Assembly (NCBI RefSeq): GCF_002091955.1
Contig: NZ_MKKY01000073.1
Span: 62,001 to 126,000, forward strand
Length of the DNA: 64,000 bases
Reading direction: 5' to 3'
Origin: Rhodococcus sp. 1168
GTDB lineage: Bacteria; Actinomycetota; Actinomycetes; Mycobacteriales; Mycobacteriaceae
Both the position numbers and the translations under genes were made by a program. A model generated the notes under the pieces. The model was not told where the DNA came from. It saw nothing but the letters and a program-made list of their open reading frames with translations, and did no database searches. This document shows, piece after piece, positions 37,077 to 44,785 of the stretch (position 1 is the first letter of the stretch; each line of letters starts with the position of its first letter).

Positions 37077-38533
37077 CGTCCATGACGCGCCCGGCCATCA
37101 CCTCGCCGACCCAGCTGTTCATCGGCGGGTCCTGGCGAACAGCGAACAGCAGGAGGAAGTTCGACGTCGTCGATCCTGCAACCGGCGAAGTGATCGCCGC
37201 GGTCGACGATGCCGACATCAGCGATGCCGAGGCTGCGATGGCGGCGGCCGTTGCAGCGCAGGAGTCCTGGGCGCAGACGGCGCCACGGGCGCGAAGCGAA
37301 ATACTCTCTCGTGCATTCCATTTGATCATCGCCAGGACCGAGGAATTGGCTGCCATCATCACCGGCGAGATGGGCAAGCCGCTCGCCGACGCCCGAGGCG
37401 AGGTCGCGTACGGCGCAGAGTTCTTTCGATGGTTCTCCGAAGAGGCAGTCCGCATCTCGGGCGACCACACGCTGACCGGCGATGGAAACAACCGCATCAT
37501 CGTCACCAGAGCCCCGGTCGGTCCCAGCATTCTGGTGACGCCGTGGAACTTTCCGCTGGCCATGGGCACCCGAAAGATCGGCCCCGCGCTTGCCGCAGGA
37601 TGCACGGTGGTGTTCAAGCCGGCCGAACAGACTCCGCTGACTGCGCTAGCGCTGGCCGCCATCCTCGCCGAAGCAGGGGTTCCCGACGGCGTCGTCAACG
37701 TGGTCCCGACGACCGACGCCGCAGGAGTCGTCGGATCGTGGATGGCCAGCGGCTCGGCCCGGAAGATCAGCTTCACCGGCTCCACGGCCGTCGGGAAAAT
37801 TTTGTTGGCGCAGGCAGCTCCGACCGTGATGCGGACGTCGCTGGAACTCGGCGGGAACGCCCCGTTCATCGTCGCCGAGGACGCTGATCTCGACCGGGCC
37901 ATCGACGGTGCGATGGTGGCCAAGATGCGCAACATGGGCGAGGCCTGCACTGCAGCCAACAGGTTCTTCGTCCACCGATCGCTTGCCACGGACTTCGCTG
38001 CCAAGCTCGCTGCTCGCATGGGTGCCTTGACAGTCGGTGCCGGCAGTAGGGCGGGTGTGGAAGTGGGGCCGCTCATCGATCGCAGCGGCCGCGCCAAGGT
38101 GCAACGACTCGTCGACGATGCGCTCGCGCGCGGTGCTCGGGCGGTGGTGGGTGGGCAGGAAGATTCTGGGCCAGGCTATTTCTACCCTCCAACGGTGCTC
38201 GACGATGTCGACTCCCAGTCCGATCTCATGTCGACCGAGATCTTCGGACCCGTTGCCGCGATCGTTCCGTACGACACCGAGGACGAAGTGATCGCGCTTG
38301 CCAACGACACCGAATGGGGGCTTGTGGGTTACGTTTTCACGCAGGACATCGATCGCGCATTGCGTATGGGGGAGCGGCTCGAAGTGGGGATGGTCGGCAT
38401 CAACACCGGTCTCGTATCGAACCCCGCTGCCCCGTTCGGCGGCGTCAAGCAGTCCGGACTCGGCCGTGAAGGCGGCAAAGTCGGTATCGACGAGTTCTTG
38501 GAATACAAATACTTCGTAATCCCGAGGTCCTAG
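37073..38533 (+). CDS. NAD(P)-dependent semialdehyde dehydrogenase (GabD/DoeC-like)
   Basis: This 486-residue aldehyde dehydrogenase has catalytic Cys292 in MGEACTAANR and general base Glu258 in LELGGNAPF, with the VTPWNFPLAM and FTGSTAVGK nucleotide-binding segments. The closest named group is succinate-semialdehyde dehydrogenase; DoeC of ectoine degradation, which oxidises aspartate semialdehyde to aspartate, belongs to the same group. With the class III aminotransferase it would form a transamination-oxidation pair. Its start overlaps the oxidoreductase stop by four bases (ATGA at 37073-37076). Confidence 0.9.
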   Translation: MTSMTRPAITSPTQLFIGGSWRTANSRRKFDVVDPATGEVIAAVDDADISDAEAAMAAAVAAQESWAQTAPRARSEILSRAFHLIIARTEELAAIITGEMGKPLADARGEVAYGAEFFRWFSEEAVRISGDHTLTGDGNNRIIVTRAPVGPSILVTPWNFPLAMGTRKIGPALAAGCTVVFKPAEQTPLTALALAAILAEAGVPDGVVNVVPTTDAAGVVGSWMASGSARKISFTGSTAVGKILLAQAAPTVMRTSLELGGNAPFIVAEDADLDRAIDGAMVAKMRNMGEACTAANRFFVHRSLATDFAAKLAARMGALTVGAGSRAGVEVGPLIDRSGRAKVQRLVDDALARGARAVVGGQEDSGPGYFYPPTVLDDVDSQSDLMSTEIFGPVAAIVPYDTEDEVIALANDTEWGLVGYVFTQDIDRALRMGERLEVGMVGINTGLVSNPAAPFGGVKQSGLGREGGKVGIDEFLEYKYFVIPRS

Positions 38534-38548
38534 CAGGAGGTTTTGCAT

Positions 38549-39274
38549 ATGTCAGGTTCCCGAAGACTGACCCCGATCGATGCCCGCAATACGTCGATGG
38601 TGATAGCCGATCAGATTCGCGATCGGATCATCGACGGATCCTACACACCGGGCGAGCAGATCAACGAAGCCAATGTTGCTGCCGAGCTAGGGATTTCGCG
38701 TGGTCCGGTTCGCGAAGCGCTCCAGCGGCTGAATCAGGAAGGCCTGTTGATCAGCTACCGAAATCGCGGTGTGTTCGTTGTCGAGCTCAGCGTCGACGAC
38801 GTCGCCGAGATATACGAGGCCCGCGCGGCGATCGAAGTCGGTGCCGCATGGACGCTCGTCCACGGCGAGATCACCGTCCTGAAGGCGACGGCGGCTCAGT
38901 TGTCGGCAATCGTCGACCAGATGCAACCGTTCATCGACTCAGCGGATTGGTTCGGTCTGGCCGAGCGGGACCTGGCGTTCCACACGGCGATGGTTGCTGC
39001 GACGTCGAACAGTCGGATGTCGAGGATGTACGCCACATTGGCAGCGGAGGCGCGCATCTGTATGACCAACCTGGAGACGGCCTACTTCCGGCCCGAGGCG
39101 TTGGTCGAGGAGCATCAATTGTTGGTGGACCTACTCCTGGGTTCGGATTGGGCTGCACTCGAAGCCGGTCTGCACGAGCACATGGACACTGCGATTCAGG
39201 ACCTGAGTCGGTCCATGCAGGCAGAGGCGGCCACTGATGGGCTCGGCGGCCGCGTCGGCGCCGCGGCCGACTGA
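38549..39274 (+). CDS. GntR family regulator with FCD effector domain (FadR-type)
   Basis: This 241-residue regulator has an N-terminal winged helix (VAAELGISRGPVREALQRLNQEGLL at about 45-70) and an all-helical FCD domain (AAIEVGAAWTLV, ERDLAFHTAMVAAT, EEHQLLVDLLL), which commonly binds a metal and an organic acid. It is the last gene of the upstream operon, 15 bases after the dehydrogenase; AGGAGG lies eight bases before the ATG. Two related palindromes, before this operon and before the next one (39363-39381), are the natural candidates for its binding sites. It is unrelated to the EnuR (MocR) and DoeX (AsnC) regulators known for ectoine catabolism. Confidence 0.9.
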   Translation: MSGSRRLTPIDARNTSMVIADQIRDRIIDGSYTPGEQINEANVAAELGISRGPVREALQRLNQEGLLISYRNRGVFVVELSVDDVAEIYEARAAIEVGAAWTLVHGEITVLKATAAQLSAIVDQMQPFIDSADWFGLAERDLAFHTAMVAATSNSRMSRMYATLAAEARICMTNLETAYFRPEALVEEHQLLVDLLLGSDWAALEAGLHEHMDTAIQDLSRSMQAEAATDGLGGRVGAAAD

Positions 39275-39362
39275 GCTTGCGCGGGGTGGATTGCGTGCGA
39301 CTGATCGAAACGAAGAAGTAACACGAGTTCTCTTGCAGCACCAGGACTCGTCCGCATAGCCT

Positions 39363-39381
39363 GATTGTTAACAATCTGCAA
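39363..39381. promoter_or_regulatory. Second copy of the GntR-type operator, upstream of the M24 gene
   Basis: GATTGTTAACAATC (39363-39376) is a 14-base perfect palindrome; read with its flank TGCAA it matches 18 of 19 bases of the operator core at 32849-32874. It lies in the 158-base gap between the GntR gene and the M24 gene, about 55 bases before the chosen M24 start. One arm is shorter than in the first copy. Confidence 0.75.
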
Positions 39382-39432
39382 AATGCACGTGGGGTCTCAG
39401 TGCCTCCCGCGACGCCCCGAAAGGGGGTACGA

Positions 39433-40740
39433 GTGAACGAGTCCGGGCTCCCAGTCGAACCGATCAATCCAGTCGAACCAGCAGTCACATTCACCAGCGC
39501 TGTCGGTCCACGCCATGCTCCCGGGCTGGCGGAGTATGCAGACCTTCCCAACAGCACGCCGATCACGTTCACCGAAGACGAGTACTCCCATCGCCTGGCC
39601 ACGGTGCGAGAGCGAATGGCCCGGCAGCATCTCACGGCGCTGATAGTCACGGACCCGTCCAATCTCTACTACCTGTTGGGTTACAACGCGCTCTCCTTCT
39701 ACACACCGCAAGTTCTGTACGTGCCGCTCGAGGGAAATCTGTACTTCTTCGCCAGGGAGATGGATGCCAACGGCGCATTTCGTACCTCCTGGCTTCCTCG
39801 GGAGCAGACGTTCGGGTATCCGGAAACATTCGTGCAGCGCAAGGAGACACACCCGTTCGTGTGGGTTGCACAGAAGTTGCGTGAATTGGGAATGGTCAAC
39901 AACTTCTCCCACGGCCTGGTGGGCTTGGAGATGGATTCCTACTACTTCAGCCCCAAAGCGTTCGAAGCCTTGGTGAAATCTCTGCCCGAGTATCAGTTCA
40001 CCGACTCGTTCGAGTTGATCAATTGGGTTCGCGTGGTCAAGAGCTCGGCCGAGATCGAACTCATGCGGGGTGCCGCACAGGTGTGCGAGTCGGCGATGGG
40101 TGCGGCCTTCGAATCGATCGGCGTCGGACTGCGGCAGTGCGACGCGGCAGCGGCGATCATGAATGCCCAGATCAAGGGCACAGTCGACTTCGGTGGCGAC
40201 CATCCCGCGATCGTGCCGATGCTGCCGACCGGGGCAGGGGCGGACACTCCTCACCTCACCTGGTCGGATCAGGTGTTCGTCGAAGGCGAGACCACGGTGG
40301 TCGAACTTGCCGGGGTGTTCCGGCGTTACCACATCCCGATGGCCCGAACGATTGTTCTGGGTAAGCCGAGCAAGCAACTGGACTACCTGGCCCATGCCAC
40401 CGGTGAGGCGCTGAACGAGGTGCTCGACACCGTCCGCGCCGGTGCCAGTACGACCGAACTGGCTCAGGTATGGAACGTCAGTCTTGCCAAGCATGGACTG
40501 CACAAGCCGTCGCGCATCGGGTACTCGATCGGCATCGCCTACGCACCCGACTGGGGCGAGCGGACAGTGAGCATCAGAACCGACGACGACACGGTCCTGA
40601 CCGAGAACATGACGTTCCACATCATCGGAGGAATGTGGATGGACGACTACGGATACGAAGTATCCGAGGCGGTTCGCGTGACCGAACGCGGCGTGGAGAC
40701 ATTTACCGATTACCCGCGGCAACTACTGACGAAGGAGTGA
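39433..40740 (+). CDS. doeA: Ectoine hydrolase-like M24 family protein (DoeA/EutD type)
   Basis: This 435-residue creatinase/aminopeptidase-fold protein should open the ectoine ring to N-acetyl-2,4-diaminobutyrate. From memory, several blocks agree with Halomonas DoeA: SDPSN/TDPSN-LYYLLGY, the 'MDSYYFSPKA' block, PHLTW, FRRYHIPMARTIVLGKP against FKRYH-PLSRT-FLGKP, YAPDWGERT, and the C-terminal PRQLLTKE. These are specific to the ectoine hydrolase group rather than to Xaa-Pro aminopeptidases. GTG 39433 was chosen because AAGGGGG lies five bases upstream; GTG 39400 is an alternative. It starts the second operon of the cluster, downstream of an operator palindrome. Confidence 0.8.
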   Translation: MNESGLPVEPINPVEPAVTFTSAVGPRHAPGLAEYADLPNSTPITFTEDEYSHRLATVRERMARQHLTALIVTDPSNLYYLLGYNALSFYTPQVLYVPLEGNLYFFAREMDANGAFRTSWLPREQTFGYPETFVQRKETHPFVWVAQKLRELGMVNNFSHGLVGLEMDSYYFSPKAFEALVKSLPEYQFTDSFELINWVRVVKSSAEIELMRGAAQVCESAMGAAFESIGVGLRQCDAAAAIMNAQIKGTVDFGGDHPAIVPMLPTGAGADTPHLTWSDQVFVEGETTVVELAGVFRRYHIPMARTIVLGKPSKQLDYLAHATGEALNEVLDTVRAGASTTELAQVWNVSLAKHGLHKPSRIGYSIGIAYAPDWGERTVSIRTDDDTVLTENMTFHIIGGMWMDDYGYEVSEAVRVTERGVETFTDYPRQLLTKE

Positions 40741-40743
40741 GAC

Positions 40744-42015
40744 ATGATCGCCACCACTATTCCGTGGGCCCTGCGCACCGACAAGCTGGTGGGATCGGTG
40801 ATCGACTCGTCGACATCGCTTCTCGCTGCTCAAAAGCACGACATCGTTCGTTTCGCGATGGGCTCTCCTGCTACGGAAACCGTTCCAGCCGAGCTATTTT
40901 CCGAGATCGCCGCCACCGTCCTCACGGCCGACGCGATGGACTACGCGGCCACTGAGGGGGACCCGGGTTTGCTCGACGCGCTTCTGGGATATCTCGATTC
41001 GGTCGGTGAACCGTCCTCTGCCGAGCGCATCGTCATCACCTCCGGTGGCATGCAGGGCCTCGATCTCGCGTGCAAGTTGTTCGTCGATCCCGGCGACCTC
41101 GTGATCGTCGAAAGTCCCACGTACACCAACGGGACCGCTACCGTCCTGAGCTACGGTGGCGACGTGCTCGAAGCACCGATGGATGCCGACGGTCTCGTGG
41201 TGGAGGCGCTGCCCGATCTGGTCGAGGCCGCAGGCCGGCTGCCCAAGATAATCTACGTCATTCCGAACTTTCAAAACCCTTCGGGCACAACGATGTCACT
41301 GGCGCGAAGGAAACTACTGCTCGAATTGGCGCACGGGTGGGGCTCGGTGATTCTGGACGACGATCCGTACGGTCTGCTCCGATTCGAGGGTGACCACATC
41401 CCGAGCTTCCAATCTCTGAGCCCGAACGATCCACTCCTGTTCTCCGTGCGGACCTTCTCCAAGATGATCGCCCCCGGGCTTCGGGTCGGTTGGGTCGACG
41501 CGGCGCCCGAGGCGCGACAGCTGTTGATCAACGCCAAGCAGGCGATGGACACGTGCACCAACCTTCCGGGGCAACGAATGATCGCCGAATTCATCCGACG
41601 TGGACACCTCGCGACGCACCTGCGTTCGTTGAGTGCGGTGTATCGCCCACGCAAAATCGCCATGCAACGCAGTCTCGACAAGTACTTCGGCGATCGGATC
41701 TCGAGTACCGACCCGGAAGGCGGCTTCTTTCTCTGGGCGACACTGAGAGGCGACGCCGCAGCGCTGTCCACGCAGGCGCTGTTCGAAGTCGCTCTTGCCG
41801 AAGGCGTTGCCTACATACCCGGCCCGGCGTTGTCGGTCGGCGGCAAATTCGAAGATTCCCTGCGGCTGTGCTTTGCATCCTCCTCGCCCGAGCGTATCGA
41901 CGAGGGCGTCAAGCGGTTGGCAGCGGCAGTGGACAAATCCCTCTCGATTCGATCCCTCGATTCCGCGCCGCGGAACGCACATGCCATTCGACGAAATGCC
42001 GATTCCACTCGATGA
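40744..42015 (+). CDS. PLP-dependent aminotransferase class I/II (2-aminoadipate aminotransferase/MocR-like catalytic domain)
   Basis: This 423-residue fold-type I aminotransferase has the motifs ITSGGMQGLDL, ESPTYTNGTATVL, VIPNFQNPSGTT, DDDPYG and the PLP lysine region RTFSKMIAPGLRVGW. It is closest in style to LysN and to the catalytic part of MocR regulators but lacks a DNA-binding domain. Within the cluster it could act on diaminobutyrate or on a product amino acid; the exact substrate is unknown. It begins three bases after the M24 gene, and its stop overlaps the M20 start (ATGA). Confidence 0.85.
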   Translation: MIATTIPWALRTDKLVGSVIDSSTSLLAAQKHDIVRFAMGSPATETVPAELFSEIAATVLTADAMDYAATEGDPGLLDALLGYLDSVGEPSSAERIVITSGGMQGLDLACKLFVDPGDLVIVESPTYTNGTATVLSYGGDVLEAPMDADGLVVEALPDLVEAAGRLPKIIYVIPNFQNPSGTTMSLARRKLLLELAHGWGSVILDDDPYGLLRFEGDHIPSFQSLSPNDPLLFSVRTFSKMIAPGLRVGWVDAAPEARQLLINAKQAMDTCTNLPGQRMIAEFIRRGHLATHLRSLSAVYRPRKIAMQRSLDKYFGDRISSTDPEGGFFLWATLRGDAAALSTQALFEVALAEGVAYIPGPALSVGGKFEDSLRLCFASSSPERIDEGVKRLAAAVDKSLSIRSLDSAPRNAHAIRRNADSTR

Positions 42016-43235
42016 CGGGGAGATCGAACAGTCAAGCCGAACTGGAGGCTCGGGTACTGGCTGCGATCGACGAAGGTGAGCTGGTGGCGCTGGGGTCGGC
42101 GCTGATCGATGCGGGGGGAGAAAACCCCGGTGGTACCGAGGAATCCGTAGCCAGAGTGCTGGTTGACACCTGTCGCCGGCTTGGGTTCGACATCGAGATC
42201 GACGACGTTGCACCGGGACGGCCGAACGTCGTGGTGTCGGTCGGGGGAAGCGAAGAACCTGGTGTGTTGTTTCTCGGGCACTCCGATGTCGTACCGGCGG
42301 GAGGCGGATGGTCGAGAGATCCCTTCGCGGCCACAGTGCGCGACGGGCGACTGTACGGACGGGGCGCATGCGATATGAAGGGGGGACTGGCGGCCGTCGT
42401 AGTCGCTATGTCCGCCCTGAAGCGTTGCGGTGCAGTAGGTTCAGCACCCGTGTCGTTGGCGTGTCTGGTCGACGAGGAAGATACCGGACTGGGGATTCGA
42501 TCCTTTGTGCGAACAACCATGCGCCGTAGCTATTCTCGGTGTATTGTCGCCGAACCTACGGATCTGATGACCATCGTCGGGTGTCGGGGTGCGGCGAATC
42601 TCGAGATCACCGTTCGGGGTCGTTCGGCTCACGCGGGGCGGCCGTCCAACGGGCGTAACGCAATCTCGGCGGCCGCGCGGATCATCGTGGTCATCGATTC
42701 GATGGGCGAGGAGTTACGCGCCGACGCCCATCCGGTGCTGGGAGCGGCAACGTTCAACGTAGGAACTGTCTCCGGCGGAACCGGTACCTCGATGGTTGCC
42801 GACTGTGCTGTGATCACGGTGGACCGGCGGTTGCTGCCAGGAGAAGACGCCCATGTCGTGGCAGCACAGCTGCATCGACGTATTCTCGCCGCCGGGATCA
42901 TCGGCGACGGGATCGAAGTAGCAGTGGACGTCTCGATGGAGATGCCAGGCTTTCTCACCAGCACGGACTCCGACATCGTTCAATCGGCTGTCACTGCAGT
43001 GGCCGATTCCGCCGGTCATCACGGCACCGATATCTGGACTGCGTCGTGCGACGGCGGTTTCATTGTGCGAGACATGGGTATTCCCGCCATCGTGCTGGGT
43101 CCGGGTGAGATCGAATTGCAGGCCCACCAGCCCGACGAGTCCGTGTCGGTGCGCCAATTGTGTGACAGCGCAGCGGCGTATGCACTGATTGCGTGCAGAA
43201 GTGTGGCGTTACCAGGTGTTATGGCGGCAACGTAG
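42012..43235 (+). CDS. M20 family deacylase (ArgE/DapE type), candidate N-acetyl-diaminobutyrate deacetylase
   Basis: This 407-residue zinc hydrolase has the metal-site motifs LFLGHSDVVPAGGGW, YGRGACDMKGG and LVDEEDTG, a dimerisation domain with GRSAHAGRPSNGRNA, and a final QAHQPDESV ligand segment. The family includes acetylornithine deacetylase and succinyl-diaminopimelate desuccinylase, both of which cut amides of diamino acids. Here it would remove the acetyl group released by the ectoine hydrolase product, a job done by AstE-like DoeB/EutE in known pathways. The start overlaps the preceding stop (ATGA at 42012). Confidence 0.88.
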   Translation: MTGRSNSQAELEARVLAAIDEGELVALGSALIDAGGENPGGTEESVARVLVDTCRRLGFDIEIDDVAPGRPNVVVSVGGSEEPGVLFLGHSDVVPAGGGWSRDPFAATVRDGRLYGRGACDMKGGLAAVVVAMSALKRCGAVGSAPVSLACLVDEEDTGLGIRSFVRTTMRRSYSRCIVAEPTDLMTIVGCRGAANLEITVRGRSAHAGRPSNGRNAISAAARIIVVIDSMGEELRADAHPVLGAATFNVGTVSGGTGTSMVADCAVITVDRRLLPGEDAHVVAAQLHRRILAAGIIGDGIEVAVDVSMEMPGFLTSTDSDIVQSAVTAVADSAGHHGTDIWTASCDGGFIVRDMGIPAIVLGPGEIELQAHQPDESVSVRQLCDSAAAYALIACRSVALPGVMAAT

Positions 43236-43333
43236 GGGTTGTAAGAAACCGAGACTTACGCGCAAGTAACGTGAATCGCTGCACAGGACCAACCCGACGC
43301 TCCATTTGTTCACAAAGCGAGAGGTATTGGACA

Positions 43334-44785
43334 GTGACACAGTCACCCAAAAGCCCGACTGTAGATGCAGTTGGTCACCCGATCACCGGGTATCCGCCGA
43401 ACACCAAGGAACTGACCCCGAAAGAAACCAAGACTCTCCACCTCGCCATCGGTGGTTCTGCCCTGGGCAACGCCGTCGAGTGGTTCGACTACGCCGTGTA
43501 CGGCTACCTGGCGGTGTACATCGCTGCGAATTTCTTCCCATCCGAGGATGGGGGAGCGAGCCTGCTGTCGACATTCGCAGTTCTGGCGGCATCGTTCATC
43601 ATTCGGCCGATCGGTGGGGTCGTACTCGGACCTCTAGGTGACCGAATCGGTCGTCAAAAGGTGCTCGTCCTGACCGTGACGATGATGTCCCTGGCGACCG
43701 CGGCTATCGGCATACTGCCGACCTTCGACAGCATCGGGATCTTCGCTCCGATTCTTTTGTTGGTATGCCGCCTGGTGCAGGGATTCTCGACCGGCGGTGA
43801 GTACGGTGGTGCGGCTGTCTTCATGGCGGAGTATGCGCCCGACAAGCGTCGCGGTTTCTTCGGCTCGTTTCTCGAATTCGGTACGCTGGCAGGCACTGTC
43901 GCAGGCGCGACGCTGTGCACCCTGCTGAACCTCGGGCTCGGAGACGACACCATGGAGGCCTGGGGTTGGCGTATACCGTTCTTGCTGACTCTTCCTCTCG
44001 GCATGGTCGCGCTGTGGTTGCGTACCCGACTCGAAGATTCACCGGTATTCGCCGAGGCCAAGGCCGACGGCGAGACCATCTCGGAAGGCTCGCAGGGCGG
44101 AGCGATCGCCTCGCTGAAGTCCACGATGACCTACTGGCAACGGATCCTCATCCTCATGGGTTTCGTGCTGCTACTCAATATTGCGTACTACACGGTGCTC
44201 ACCTTCCTGCCGTCCTACCTCAGCGACACGTTGGGGCACAGCACCACACAGTCGAATTTCACGCTTGTCGTCATCATGCTGATCTTGATGGCCATCATCA
44301 ATCCGATCGGTGCTTTGTCCGATCGGGTCGGTCGAAAGCCGCTGTTGCTCACTGCTTGTGCTGGCTATTTCGTGTTCAGTGTTCCGCTGTTTCTGCTGAT
44401 CATCAATACCGGCATCGTCGGACAGACCGTGGGTCTGCTCGGGCTCGGAATTCTTCTCGTGATCATGTTGTCTTGCGTATCCTCGACGTTGCCGGCGCTT
44501 TTTCCGACACAGGTTCGCTACGGCGCCTTTGCAATCGGCTACAACGTGTCCACTTCACTCTTCGGTGGTACAGCTCCACTCATTCTGACATTCCTCATCG
44601 ACCGGACCGGATCGAACCTGATCCCGGGCTGGTACATGATGCTGGCCGCGGCTATCGCATTCGTGCCGATTCTTCTGATGCCGGAGACGGCTGGGCGTTC
44701 GCTTCGCGGAAATCAGCGTCCCGGTGACAACGACGCCGAGCTGGCCGCTCAGGGCATCGAACTGGTTGGATACAAATCGAAATGA
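43334..44785 (+). CDS. MFS transporter of the metabolite:proton symporter family (ProP-like)
   Basis: This 483-residue protein has about 12 hydrophobic segments and the MHS signatures GNAVEWFDYAVYGYLAVYIA, GPLGDRIGRQKVL and STGGEYGGAAVFMAEY. The family includes ProP and OusA, which import proline, betaine and ectoine by proton symport. GTG 43334 was chosen because AGAGG lies nine bases upstream. The long tail typical of osmosensing ProP proteins is absent, so it may serve nutrition more than osmoregulation. It overlaps the next gene (ATGA) and is downstream of the M20 gene by 98 bases. Confidence 0.87.
   Translation: MTQSPKSPTVDAVGHPITGYPPNTKELTPKETKTLHLAIGGSALGNAVEWFDYAVYGYLAVYIAANFFPSEDGGASLLSTFAVLAASFIIRPIGGVVLGPLGDRIGRQKVLVLTVTMMSLATAAIGILPTFDSIGIFAPILLLVCRLVQGFSTGGEYGGAAVFMAEYAPDKRRGFFGSFLEFGTLAGTVAGATLCTLLNLGLGDDTMEAWGWRIPFLLTLPLGMVALWLRTRLEDSPVFAEAKADGETISEGSQGGAIASLKSTMTYWQRILILMGFVLLLNIAYYTVLTFLPSYLSDTLGHSTTQSNFTLVVIMLILMAIINPIGALSDRVGRKPLLLTACAGYFVFSVPLFLLIINTGIVGQTVGLLGLGILLVIMLSCVSSTLPALFPTQVRYGAFAIGYNVSTSLFGGTAPLILTFLIDRTGSNLIPGWYMMLAAAIAFVPILLMPETAGRSLRGNQRPGDNDAELAAQGIELVGYKSK

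Noticed and set aside
39433-40740. Xaa-Pro aminopeptidase (prolidase) call for the M24 protein
   Set aside because: Family-level similarity is real, but several blocks match ectoine hydrolase and the neighbouring genes fit ectoine degradation better; this remains a fallback.
40744-42015. Truncated MocR-type regulator
   Set aside because: The product has only the aminotransferase part, with full length for a stand-alone enzyme and no sign of a lost helix-turn-helix in the three-base upstream gap.
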